In this document: positions 38,477 to 46,160 of the stretch, piece after piece
How the letters are laid out: the number at the start of each line of letters is the position of its first letter
Position numbering within the stretch: position 1 is the stretch's first letter
From: Marinomonas ostreistagni
GTDB taxonomy: Bacteria > Pseudomonadota > Gammaproteobacteria > Pseudomonadales > Marinomonadaceae
Direction: 5' to 3'
DNA: 64,000 bases
Assembly: GCF_016461785.1 (NCBI RefSeq)
Contig: NZ_JAEMUH010000009.1
Coordinates: 124,001-188,000, forward strand
The notes under the pieces: model-generated
The model's input: only the letters and a program-made list of their open reading frames with translations
Databases searched by the model: none
What the model was told of the DNA's origin: nothing
Made by a program: the position numbers and the translations under genes

Positions 38477-38494
38477 ATGACATTTTTGTGACAG
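38477..38494 (-). promoter_or_regulatory. Pho-box-like repeat between pstS and pstC
   Basis: Read leftward, CTGTCAC-AAAA-ATGTCAT is a near-perfect 7-4-7 PhoB site. Ten bp downstream, where pstS and phoB carry a -10, the sequence is ATCGGA and runs into the pstC start codon, so a standard PhoB promoter from this box is unlikely. It may bind PhoB without driving pstC directly. Confidence 0.5.
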
Positions 38495-38510
38495 TTAGGG
38501 ACATAACAAA

Positions 38511-38537
38511 AGCAGGAGAGATCAAGTCTCTCCTGCT
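38511..38537 (-). terminator. Attenuating hairpin between pstS and pstC
   Basis: A perfect 10-bp stem (AGCAGGAGAG with CTCTCCTGCT), 7-nt loop, followed on the leftward transcript by TTTGTTATGT. It lies 43 nt past the pstS stop. Partial termination here would give more pstS than pstCAB mRNA. Confidence 0.7.
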
Positions 38538-38580
38538 CCGTTGCATCCTGCAAACGTTCCTTGTTATCCAGTATCTCTTA

Positions 38581-39549
38581 TTACTGAATACCTAGGTCAG
38601 ATAGGTATTTAGCTGATACTTTCGCTGGTAGTGGAACGTAACCGTCTTTCACTACAACTTCTTGACCCATTTTTGAAAGAACCATCTTAACGAACTCACG
38701 CTCTAGTGGAGCTAGTGGTTTGTTAGGTGCTTTGTTTACGTAAACGTAAAGGAAGCGAGACAGTGGGTATTTACCCGTCGCAGCGTTTTCTGGCGTTGCT
38801 TCGATTAGCTCACCGCCTTCTTTCTTAGCAAGTGGCAAGGCACGAACTGAAGACGTTTTGTAACCGATACCAGAGTAACCGATACCGTTAAGGGACGTAG
38901 AAACTGACTGTACTACAGAAGCAGAACCTGGCTGCTCGTTTACAGAGTTTTTGAAGTCACCTTTGAATAGAGCATTTGATTTGAAGTAACCGTAAGTACC
39001 AGATACTGAGTTACGACCAAATAGCTGAACATCGCGGTTCGCCCAAGCGCCTTCAAGGCCAGCTGCACCCCAGTTAGTGATGTCTTCGCTGTGACCACCC
39101 TTACGAGTAGAAGAGAAGATCGCATCCACTTCTGGAAGAGATAGACCTTTGATTGGGTTGTCTTTGTGTACGAATACTGCTAGAGCATCGATTGCCACTG
39201 GGATTGCAGTTGGCTTGTAGCCGTATTTCTTCTCGAATGCTGCAATCTCTTTGTCTTTCATTTGACGGGACATTGGACCGAAGTTAGAAGTACCTTCAGT
39301 AAGCGCTGGTGGCGCAGTAGAAGAGCCAGCTGCTTGGATCTGGATGTTCACGTTAGGGTAAAGACGTTTGAAGTCTTCTGCCCATAGTGTCATTAGGTTC
39401 GCTAGCGTGTCAGAGCCAACGCTAGAGATGTTACCTGATACACCACTTGCTTTAGTGTAAGAAGGTAGGTTTGCATCAACGTCTGCCATTACGTTAGCAG
39501 AAACACCTGCTAGAGTAGACACTGCTAGAGTCGCAACTAGTTTTTTCAT
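38581..39549 (-). CDS. pstS: Phosphate-binding periplasmic protein PstS
   Basis: A 322-residue phosphate-binding protein. The signal peptide [22 protein letters not shown] precedes the mature protein; the phosphate site is formed by [35 protein letters not shown] and [13 protein letters not shown]. It belongs to the PstS group of Pseudomonas and Vibrio rather than that of E. coli. I prefer the ATG at 39549 over the GTG before it, since GAGG then lies 8 nt upstream. First gene of pstSCAB-phoU with a Pho promoter. Confidence 0.95.
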   Translation of the reverse strand: MKKLVATLAVSTLAGVSANVMADVDANLPSYTKASGVSGNISSVGSDTLANLMTLWAEDFKRLYPNVNIQIQAAGSSTAPPALTEGTSNFGPMSRQMKDKEIAAFEKKYGYKPTAIPVAIDALAVFVHKDNPIKGLSLPEVDAIFSSTRKGGHSEDITNWGAAGLEGAWANRDVQLFGRNSVSGTYGYFKSNALFKGDFKNSVNEQPGSASVVQSVSTSLNGIGYSGIGYKTSSVRALPLAKKEGGELIEATPENAATGKYPLSRFLYVYVNKAPNKPLAPLEREFVKMVLSKMGQEVVVKDGYVPLPAKVSAKYLSDLGIQ

Positions 39550-39641
39550 CACTTCAACCTCAATGGTTATCGTCAGTTTTGTATGAATCGAAATCTTTAT
39601 CAGAGAGCCCGAATAAACTTCGTTTTCTTTCGATGATGAGA

Positions 39642-39675
39642 ACTATAAAGAGACTTTGTGACAGTAATGTTAAAG
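39642..39675 (-). promoter_or_regulatory. Pho box and -10 of the pst operon
   Basis: Read leftward, CTTTAAC-ATTA-CTGTCAC (39675-39658) matches the PhoB site with one mismatch in the first repeat. Exactly 10 bp later is TATAGT (39647-39642), 5/6 of a -10. Transcription would start near 39635, giving a leader of about 85 nt for pstS. No -35 hexamer is needed at PhoB-activated promoters. Confidence 0.78.
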
Positions 39676-39684
39676 CTTGAAATA

Positions 39685-39727
39685 TTCTGATTTTTTTTAG
39701 CAGGCGCTAAAGGCGCCTGCTAAAAAG
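39685..39727. repeat. Long palindrome between the pst promoter and the upstream operon
   Basis: AGCAGGCGC at 39699-39707 pairs perfectly with GCGCCTGCT at 39713-39721, and flanking T and A runs extend the pairing to about 14 bp. On both strands the T run is before the stem and A run after, so it is not a textbook terminator, although it sits where the leftward PepSY operon should end. Confidence 0.5.
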
Positions 39728-39732
39728 TAGAG

Positions 39733-40053
39733 CTATGGCGTTTTGATTTGATCCCAGTCTACTTCTACTGTATGACCTGGTCCCGCATCAAGTAGGATAT
39801 AAAACTCCCTTCCAAGCTGCTGAAATTCGACACTTGAACGATCATTAAATGTTTTACTAGCTATGATTTCTTCATCATAAGAAATTAAATCAACCGTAAT
39901 GCCTTGTGCACTAGAGCCATCGGAAAAACCACCTATGCAGACAATGTTTGACGCTTCATTGGTACACTCCAGAAATGGAAAATGTGCAAACGAAGTCTGT
40001 GAAAACACCGCCATTAAGACCGCTAACAATGTTTGAAAATGCCTAAGTTTCAA
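39733..40053 (-). CDS. Small secreted protein of unknown function
   Basis: A 106-residue protein with a clear signal peptide (MKLRHFQTLLAVLMAVFSQTSFA). The mature part is about 83 residues, acidic, with two cysteines (FLECTNEASNIVC) likely to form a disulfide, and a predicted all-beta pattern (ITVDLISYDEEIIAS, REFYILLDAGPGHTVEVDW) similar in style to periplasmic metal-transport accessory domains. I do not recognise the family. It is the last gene of a three-gene operon with a PepSY membrane protein. Confidence 0.6.
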   Translation of the reverse strand: MKLRHFQTLLAVLMAVFSQTSFAHFPFLECTNEASNIVCIGGFSDGSSAQGITVDLISYDEEIIASKTFNDRSSVEFQQLGREFYILLDAGPGHTVEVDWDQIKTP

Positions 40054-40060
40054 AATTTTA

Positions 40061-40597
40061 TTACTCCTGTAGCTGCTTTAAAAACTGTACGGTTGCTGGA
40101 GAAGCTTCCTCTAGAGTCCATTGTGTTTGGTGAAGAGCGCCATCCCACCCCTCTAAAGTGAGCCAAACAAGCTGCTCAGTTGACGTATTTTCTGCTACAG
40201 GCATGGTAAAACTCATATGATAGGGTGAGCCAAAACCAATAACACCAGCAGTACGTAAATTACGGGGTTTCCCTAAGCGTATGTACACTGCTTTTACATC
40301 CTCTGCACACTCTTGGCAAAGTGCGGCATTAAACGTCTTCATATATCCCGCAGGCCCATCCAAAATTGGCCCCGCTTCAAACTGTTCTGCTAATGTAATC
40401 GTCCAAGGCCCTACCTGCCGAGAGCCAACAGTGCGTTCACCCAATCCATTAGCACCTCCAAATATTGACATCAACTCAATATAAGATGGTGTGAGTACAA
40501 TCGGAATTAGGATTAATAATCCACTTAAATGAAAGCGCCAGCGAAACCAGAGCGAGCTCTTATTCATACCTTTGCTACGTTGTCTGACTTCCCTCAT
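40061..40597 (-). CDS. Membrane-anchored periplasmic protein of unknown function
   Basis: A 178-residue protein with one N-terminal helix (WRFHLSGLLILIPIVLTPSYI, split here for length) and a periplasmic domain carrying a CQEC pair near residue 105 and a conserved-looking GFGSPYHMSFTMPV. The start overlaps the PepSY gene stop in an ATGA, so the two are translationally coupled; an internal ATG at 40567 is possible. The CxxC could be a redox or metal site. Family not recognised; the operon suggests a role in iron or metal handling (inference). Confidence 0.55.
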   Translation of the reverse strand: MREVRQRSKGMNKSSLWFRWRFHLSGLLILIPIVLTPSYIELMSIFGGANGLGERTVGSRQVGPWTITLAEQFEAGPILDGPAGYMKTFNAALCQECAEDVKAVYIRLGKPRNLRTAGVIGFGSPYHMSFTMPVAENTSTEQLVWLTLEGWDGALHQTQWTLEEASPATVQFLKQLQE

Positions 40598-41799
40598 GAC
40601 AGGCCACCTGATAAGTTCGAAAAAGCCTTTTTCTGGCGAAAAGCGGCTTTGGTGGCCTTGAAGGTACGAATGGTCCAGATACGCATACCGCTAAATATCA
40701 TCATCGTAAGCAGTACTCCAAAAAAGAAATACACCAATTTCAACGATAATCCGACGAAGTCACCTGTATGCAGCGCACGCATGGATAAGCGTGTCAGCAT
40801 CAAACCTGGCTGCTCAGAGACACGCATCGCCTCATCAATGGTTCCAGTGTATGGATTCACTAAAAAGCTTTCATGAACTAAGGGAAACGCTTGGCTACGC
40901 CCAAGAATTCGATAATGGTCAAATGCTGTACTAGGGAAATAGAGCATTTGTGCCTCAACATTTTCATATCTCGAGTTCACCTTTGCGATGGCTTGATCAG
41001 CTAATAGTAGTGGAGGCCTTCCTTCCTGAGAGGTAGGGACATCATCTCTAGCCACATAAATAGGTGCTGTCGATACCCCATTAAAGGGTACTCCCACCTC
41101 GAACAGCAGCCCTTGTATTAAAAACCAAATAGTTGTGATGGAAATGATAAAAATAAACGGGATCGACCAGATGCCCGCTAAACGGTGGAAATCTCCCCAG
41201 AACACTCGTGCTCCACGGTTAACCCGTAAACGCGGATGCAAGAAACCACGCCAAAACTTCTTATACACCACCAAGCCTGTGATCAGCGATAAGAGCATAG
41301 GGATGCCTAAAATACTCACCATGTACCAGCCTAAACTGTAGCGAGTGAAGCCTGTATTGAAAGGAATCAGTAACCATCCATGAATCGCACGCACAAACTG
41401 ACGAAAATTAAACCCTGTTGCGGCCCGCCCCTGAATTTCACCTGTGTATGGATTGATAAATACATTTTCACTTGTGGAGTCGGGGTAACTAATCTCAGCA
41501 GTCAGGGCGAATTGGGATTTTACTGGGCGAGTAATTTGCTCTATATACGCCCCTGGAAAGTCCCGTTCAATCACATCAATCACCTCATCAAAGCTCAACA
41601 CGGTTGCCGCATCATTAGGTGGATTTGCTCTTACACTGGAGTCAAACAACCAGACAATCTCTTGACTAACGGTAGCAATAGTCCCAGTCAAACAGATAAA
41701 GAAAAGAAACAACCAAATAGGCATCGCTAACCAGCTATGCAGTAAAAACCACCACTGCGACCGTTTCTGATGCGTTTTGATTTTAGGATCGACATTCAT
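40594..41799 (-). CDS. PepSY-associated transmembrane protein (PiuB/iron-regulated membrane protein type)
   Basis: A 401-residue inner-membrane protein of the PepSY_TM family. Helices lie near 25-45, 150-175, 205-230 and at the C-terminal end (VYFFFGVLLTMMIFSGMRI). Family features are LLHSWLAMPIW, the two PepSY stretches (NVFINPYTGEIQGRA and FLVNPYTGTIDEA) and the conserved histidines in FVRAIHGWLL, DFHRLAGIW and RALHTGDFVG that may bind haem. Members assist ferric siderophore reduction and uptake. No convincing Fur box was seen upstream. First gene of a three-gene unit. Confidence 0.8.
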   Translation of the reverse strand: MNVDPKIKTHQKRSQWWFLLHSWLAMPIWLFLFFICLTGTIATVSQEIVWLFDSSVRANPPNDAATVLSFDEVIDVIERDFPGAYIEQITRPVKSQFALTAEISYPDSTSENVFINPYTGEIQGRAATGFNFRQFVRAIHGWLLIPFNTGFTRYSLGWYMVSILGIPMLLSLITGLVVYKKFWRGFLHPRLRVNRGARVFWGDFHRLAGIWSIPFIFIISITTIWFLIQGLLFEVGVPFNGVSTAPIYVARDDVPTSQEGRPPLLLADQAIAKVNSRYENVEAQMLYFPSTAFDHYRILGRSQAFPLVHESFLVNPYTGTIDEAMRVSEQPGLMLTRLSMRALHTGDFVGLSLKLVYFFFGVLLTMMIFSGMRIWTIRTFKATKAAFRQKKAFSNLSGGLS

Positions 41800-42070
41800 A
41801 TAAAGAGCCTAGGAAAGTGAAAAATAGTTTACGCAAATTATGACTTCACTACTCATGCCACTTTAACCCTCGAAAAAGGGTACTCTTCACCATCACTTTA
41901 CTCAGTTTTTGCATAATCCTATTGCTCAACAGATACGACAAAAAGCGGGGGCATCCTGCCAAATAAGTGATAAATCATTCACTATTTAATAGATATCCAA
42001 TAGACTGACGCCTCGGATTTTTCCGCCTTTCTATATTACAAAAGCAAAAAAATAGCCTGTGGGTTTAACT
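41800..42070. promoter_or_regulatory. Divergent region between the PepSY operon and TRAP permease genes
   Basis: About 270 bp. The main structure is the palindrome TGATAAATCA at 41968-41977 nested in AGTGA(N8)TCACT at 41966-41983, about 90 bp before dctQ, a plausible operator for a GntR-type regulator. A short hairpin ACCCT/AGGGT lies near 41867-41882. I saw no clear promoter hexamers or Fur site. Confidence 0.35.
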
Positions 42071-42592
42071 ATGTTTAACAAAATCGTATGCGGTGCCGAA
42101 GGCATTTCCTCCGTCGTGGGGAAATGTGTCGCTTGGCTTACCCTTCTTATGATGTTGCTGACCTGTCTAATAGTGTTGCTACGCTATGGGCTGGGCATCG
42201 GCTCCATCGCTCTGCAAGAGTCTGTGCTTTATATGCATGCTATGGTGTTTATGCTCGGCGCAGCGTACACCTTCAAAGACGATGAACATGTGCGAGTAGA
42301 CGTGCTTTACCGAGATTTCTCACCGCGTAAAAAAGCTTGGGTGAATATCTTAGGGGGCTTGTTCTTCTTATTGCCATTCTGTGCTTACACCGCTTACATG
42401 AGTATCGACTACGTCGCCGCTTCTTGGCGTGTACTAGAAACATCACAAGAGCCAGGTGGTCTGCCATTCGTCTACCTATTAAAAACACTGATTCCAATAA
42501 TGATGGCGCTACTGATTATTCAGGGCATCGCTGACATTCTTAAGAACCTAGGTGTGGTATTCAATAAACAGCAATTAACGGAGGCACAATAA
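42071..42592 (+). CDS. TRAP transporter small permease subunit (DctQ type)
   Basis: A 173-residue membrane protein with four helices, the DctQ architecture. Typical sequences are LLRYGLGIGSIALQESVLYMHAMVFMLGAAYTFKDDEHVRVD (split by helices) and RVLETSQEPGGLPFVYLLKTLIP. I chose the ATG at 42071 over the GTG at 42059. It is followed after 1 nt by the large subunit gene. No binding-protein gene is next to it; three are found 9 kb to the right. Confidence 0.9.
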   Translation: MFNKIVCGAEGISSVVGKCVAWLTLLMMLLTCLIVLLRYGLGIGSIALQESVLYMHAMVFMLGAAYTFKDDEHVRVDVLYRDFSPRKKAWVNILGGLFFLLPFCAYTAYMSIDYVAASWRVLETSQEPGGLPFVYLLKTLIPIMMALLIIQGIADILKNLGVVFNKQQLTEAQ

Positions 42593-42593
42593 G

Positions 42594-43985
42594 GTGGCTG
42601 AGTTTTTACCTTTATGGCTATTCGCCGGTGTCTGTGTGTTTCTTCTATTCGGTTACCCGGTTGCCTTCTCTCTTGGTGGTACAGCACTGCTGTTCGCTGC
42701 CGGTGGCGCGATGTTTGGAACGTTCGATGCGGTATTCCTAGAAGCCTTACCAAACCGCTTGTTTGGTATCGTGCGCAATGAAACCCTGATTGCCGTACCG
42801 TTGTTTGTCTTGATGGGTGTTCTACTAGAAAAATCTAAGCTAGCTGAGCGCCTATTGGATTCCATGGCGATGCTGTTCGGCACACTGCGAGGTGGTTTGG
42901 GTATTTCGGTGATCTTGGTGGGCATGTTGATGGCGGCCAGCACCGGTATCGTAGGTGCAACTGTGGTCACCATGGGCATGATCTCTCTGCCAACCATGCT
43001 GCGGCGTGGTTACGATCCCGCTCTAGCTACCGGTACTATTTGTGCGACCGGAACCCTTGGCCAAATCATTCCGCCGTCAATCGCCCTCGTACTACTAGGT
43101 GATGTCATGTCCAATGCCTTCCAAAAGGCACAATTGGAAATGGGCGTATTCTCTCCTAAAACGGTGTCCGTAGGTGACTTATTTGTCGGTGCTTTGATCC
43201 CTGGTTTAATCTTGGTCGCCCTGTACATTGCTTACGTAGCAGGTGTGGCGTGGCTACAACCGCATAAAGCCCCAGCCGTACCAAAAGAAGAACTGCGCCG
43301 TGGTGTGGACGATTCTTCTTTAGCACTTGAGATCATCAAAGGCTTATTGCCACCGTTGCTCCTGATCCTTGCGGTATTAGGCTCGATCCTTGGCGGTCTA
43401 GCAACACCGACAGAAGCAGCAGGTGTTGGCGCATTCGGTGCCGCTATCCTAGCGTGGGCATCCGGTAAGCTGTCGTTACAAACTCTTAAAGAGTGTGTAC
43501 TGTCGACCACAAAGGTCACCGGCATGGTATTTATGATCCTAGTCGGTGCGTCACTGTTCTCGTTGGTCTTCCGTGGTTTTGGCGGTGAAGAACTGATCCA
43601 TGAGTTCTTTAACCAACTGCCTGGTGGTGTCATCAGCGCAGTCTTAATCGTCATGTTGGTGATGTTCTTCCTAGGCTTTATTTTAGACTTCATCGAAATC
43701 ACCTTCGTTGTGGTGCCTATCGTTGCCCCAGTATTGTTGGCAATGGGCCTAGATCCAATCTGGTTAGGTATTATGATGGCGATCAACCTACAAACGTCAT
43801 TCCTAACACCACCGTTTGGTTTCGCCCTGTTCTACCTACGTGGCGTTGCGCCACCAGAAGTAAAAACGCAGTCTATCTATAAAGGTGTGATTCCTTTTAT
43901 TTTGATTCAATTGTTCGTACTGTTACTGCTCGCTATTTGGCCTGATCTGGCAACTTGGTTGCCTGAAACGGTCTACGCAGACTAA
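42594..43985 (+). CDS. TRAP transporter large permease subunit (DctM type)
   Basis: A 463-residue 12-helix DctM-family permease that carries substrate with sodium. It opens with LLFGYPVAFSLGG and has IPLFVLMG-like VPLFVLMGVLLE, the signature GILMAASTGIVGATVVTMG region, GTLGQIIPPSI and LQTSFLTPPFGFALFYLRG at the end. The start is GTG with GGAGG about 9 nt upstream. A central loop (about 215-255) makes it slightly longer than DctM of C4-dicarboxylate systems. Cotranscribed with dctQ and probably the quinone oxidoreductase. Confidence 0.92.
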   Translation: MAEFLPLWLFAGVCVFLLFGYPVAFSLGGTALLFAAGGAMFGTFDAVFLEALPNRLFGIVRNETLIAVPLFVLMGVLLEKSKLAERLLDSMAMLFGTLRGGLGISVILVGMLMAASTGIVGATVVTMGMISLPTMLRRGYDPALATGTICATGTLGQIIPPSIALVLLGDVMSNAFQKAQLEMGVFSPKTVSVGDLFVGALIPGLILVALYIAYVAGVAWLQPHKAPAVPKEELRRGVDDSSLALEIIKGLLPPLLLILAVLGSILGGLATPTEAAGVGAFGAAILAWASGKLSLQTLKECVLSTTKVTGMVFMILVGASLFSLVFRGFGGEELIHEFFNQLPGGVISAVLIVMLVMFFLGFILDFIEITFVVVPIVAPVLLAMGLDPIWLGIMMAINLQTSFLTPPFGFALFYLRGVAPPEVKTQSIYKGVIPFILIQLFVLLLLAIWPDLATWLPETVYAD

Positions 43986-44002
43986 TAATAAGAGGAGATG
44001 CT

Positions 44003-44959
44003 ATGAAAGCTATGCAAGTGAACGATTATGGACCAGCAAGTGATTTAACGCTGGTAGATGCTGAAAAGCCCACCATCAACGATGATCAAATACTGGTTCA
44101 AATCGGAGCCTCTGGGGTTAACCCAGTCGATACTTACATTCGTTCTGGCATCAATAACTACACCGCGTCATTTCCTCATACCCCTGGCAATGACGGCGCG
44201 GGGACGATTGTCGAAGTCGGTAGCAATGTAAAAGAGTTTAGCATTGGCCAACGGGTATATTTCTCGCGCAACCTAACCGGCTCTGCAGCAGAGTATGCCG
44301 TCACCCTACCGACGCATACCTTCCCGTTAGCGGATGCGTTGAGCTTTGCTGAAGGTGCTTGCCTAGGTGTTCCTTACACCACAGCCCATCGTGCTCTATT
44401 TGGCCGCGCTCACGCCCAAGCGGGCGAGCGTGTTCTAGTGCACGGTGCAACCGGTGCAGTGGGGATTGCAACGGTTCAGCTTGCGCTGGCGGCTGGTATG
44501 AGTGTTGTGGCTTCTGCAGGCACTATTGAAGGCGCGAACCTTCTACGTGCCCAAGGTGTTCAAGAAGTCATCATGCACAACCAAGAAGGTTATCTAACCC
44601 CTTACCAATCACTGCAAACTGGCTTTGATGTGATCATCGAGATGCTGGCTAACCATAACCTTGACCAGGACCTCAAAGCACTGGCATTTGGTGGTCGTGT
44701 GGCCGTTATCGGTAACCGTGGCACCGTAGACATTAACCCACGAGATCTGATGGCTCGCGATGCCGCAGTGATGGGAGTAGCCTTGGCAAATGCTACACCG
44801 GATGCTCTGAAACGTATCGCCCAAGCGATGTTGCCATTGTTTGAAAAAGGCGTATTGAAACCGGTGATTCGTAAAGAGTACGCTCTGACTGAATTACCAC
44901 AGGCCCATGAAGATGTAATGAAAAGTGGCGCTCAAGGGAACCTAGTTGTTGTCTTGTAA
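44003..44959 (+). CDS. NADPH:quinone oxidoreductase-like protein (zinc-free MDR family)
   Basis: A 318-residue medium-chain reductase of the QOR/zeta-crystallin type. GVNPVDTYIRSG and PGNDGAGTIVEVGSNVKEFSIGQRVY form the catalytic GroES-like part, and VHGATGAVGIATVQLALAAGM the NADPH site; zinc-binding cysteines are absent. AGAGGAG precedes the ATG 17 nt after the TRAP permease gene, so it is likely in the same operon, and a strong terminator follows. It may reduce an enone or quinone connected with the imported substrate (inference). Confidence 0.88.
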   Translation: MKAMQVNDYGPASDLTLVDAEKPTINDDQILVQIGASGVNPVDTYIRSGINNYTASFPHTPGNDGAGTIVEVGSNVKEFSIGQRVYFSRNLTGSAAEYAVTLPTHTFPLADALSFAEGACLGVPYTTAHRALFGRAHAQAGERVLVHGATGAVGIATVQLALAAGMSVVASAGTIEGANLLRAQGVQEVIMHNQEGYLTPYQSLQTGFDVIIEMLANHNLDQDLKALAFGGRVAVIGNRGTVDINPRDLMARDAAVMGVALANATPDALKRIAQAMLPLFEKGVLKPVIRKEYALTELPQAHEDVMKSGAQGNLVVVL

Positions 44960-44967
44960 CCTTCACC

Positions 44968-44998
44968 AGAGGGCAGATTCTCTGCCCTCTTTCATTTT
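44968..44998 (+). terminator. Terminator after the TRAP-oxidoreductase operon
   Basis: A perfect 10-bp stem (AGAGGGCAGA with TCTGCCCTCT) with a 3-nt loop, then TTCATTTT. Confidence 0.8.
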
Positions 44999-45068
44999 CC
45001 CTCTACTCAATTTCCCGCGACCCCGCTATACTTTCACTGTTTGATTGAATAAAAAGTAGGCAATTTAC

Positions 45069-45845
45069 TTGGCTCCCTCTGATTCTGATGTCTTTAGCTT
45101 GCCCGACGTGGCAGACACACATGACCACAACTACCATCAGCTAGTTGTCGTACTTGATGGAAACACCGACTTTGATTTGGAAAGTCGCGGTGGTCGTCAA
45201 ATGCGTTCTGGCAGTGGCTGTATTGTGCCATCGGCAGAAGGCCATCAATTTGTCGGTCTCGGAGACAATCGTATTATGGTGGTAAACTTGCCAGTCCCAC
45301 CGCAAAAAGCTATTACTGACGAAGAATACGAAGTGGTGTCACGGTTGTTTGATCAAGCGGCCTACTTTGAGCTAAACCCACGTTTACAGGTATTGGCGTC
45401 CGCTCTATCGGGTGAATTACAACAATATCCAGAAGACATTCTTTTGGCGCGCGCCTGTGGTAATACGCTTCTCAGCGCTATTCGTCACCAGCTAAATAAC
45501 CAAAATATTAAAACCCGTGGCCAGCAGTTGGATATCGAAAAGCTTGATCAATTTATTGAGCTTAATTTGTCTCGCCGTGTACAAATTAGCCAACTTGCTA
45601 ACTTCTGTTTTTTAAGTGTGAGTCAGTTTCACGAGCGCTTTAAAGAGCGTACAGGTATGACGCCGCACCAATATCTGATTCGTAAACGCCTTGAACGAGC
45701 GCAGTTATTATTGCGTGACGGCCATACCCCAGTTCAAGTAGCGGAAATGTGCGGTTTTTCAAGTCAAAGCGCCATGACCAGTACCTTTTCACAAACCCTT
45801 GGCATCACTCCTTTGAAATATCAAAAACAGTTCCGTAGTAGCTGA
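45069..45845 (+). CDS. AraC-family transcriptional regulator
   Basis: A 258-residue regulator with an N-terminal cupin (HDHNYHQLVVVLDGNTDFDL, then GCIVPSAEGHQF) and a C-terminal AraC helix-turn-helix pair (ISQLANFCFLSVSQFHERFKERTGMTPHQYL and VQVAEMCGFSSQSAMTSTFSQTLG). The only reasonable start is the TTG at 45069 with AGG upstream; the first internal Met would cut into the cupin. It lies immediately upstream of putA in the same direction, and PutA here lacks its own DNA-binding domain, so it is a good candidate for the proline-catabolism regulator, as PruR is in Pseudomonas (inference). Confidence 0.82.
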   Translation: MAPSDSDVFSLPDVADTHDHNYHQLVVVLDGNTDFDLESRGGRQMRSGSGCIVPSAEGHQFVGLGDNRIMVVNLPVPPQKAITDEEYEVVSRLFDQAAYFELNPRLQVLASALSGELQQYPEDILLARACGNTLLSAIRHQLNNQNIKTRGQQLDIEKLDQFIELNLSRRVQISQLANFCFLSVSQFHERFKERTGMTPHQYLIRKRLERAQLLLRDGHTPVQVAEMCGFSSQSAMTSTFSQTLGITPLKYQKQFRSS

Positions 45846-46160
45846 TTTCTTACCATAATCCTGCACTAGTTTTTAGCATTTAGCGCCATTTATGCTCTTT
45901 ATTGGCGCAGATAGCAGCTTGTTTACAACACTAATAAATTCTGTCGGATTTTCTTATAAAAAAAGCCGAGTATTACGAAAGACGCTGTCACCTCTCTGTC
46001 ACTATATTTCTCTCACAGTACGAAGATGACGTTTATTACACGTTTGCTAGCTTGTGTTTTTCACTTCCTTTGCAACACTTTACGTAAAACGTCTTCATAA
46101 CAATACAAAACGGTTTTATACGGAAACAATGCTTTCCGGTTGTCGTGGGAGAATCTAACT
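45846..46160 (+). promoter_or_regulatory. putA upstream region with tandem CTGTCAC repeats
   Basis: A 315-bp interval. CTGTCAC at 45985-45991 is repeated exactly at 45996-46002, 11 bp apart, the geometry of a Pho box or AraC-type site. TATATT follows directly (46003) but not at Pho spacing. Inverted pair GCGCCA/TGGCGC at about 45890-45916 forms another possible structure. GGGAG precedes the putA ATG. Confidence 0.45.

Noticed and set aside
39699-39721. Palindrome near pstS, considered as an intrinsic terminator
   Set aside because: T run precedes and A run follows the stem on both strands; kept only as a repeat.
41800-41900. Fur box upstream of the PepSY operon
   Set aside because: No sequence close to GATAATGATAATCATTATC or its hexamer repeats was found.
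43232-43786. 184-codon leftward open frame inside dctM
   Set aside because: Antisense shadow of the dctM gene, whose translation has all family motifs.
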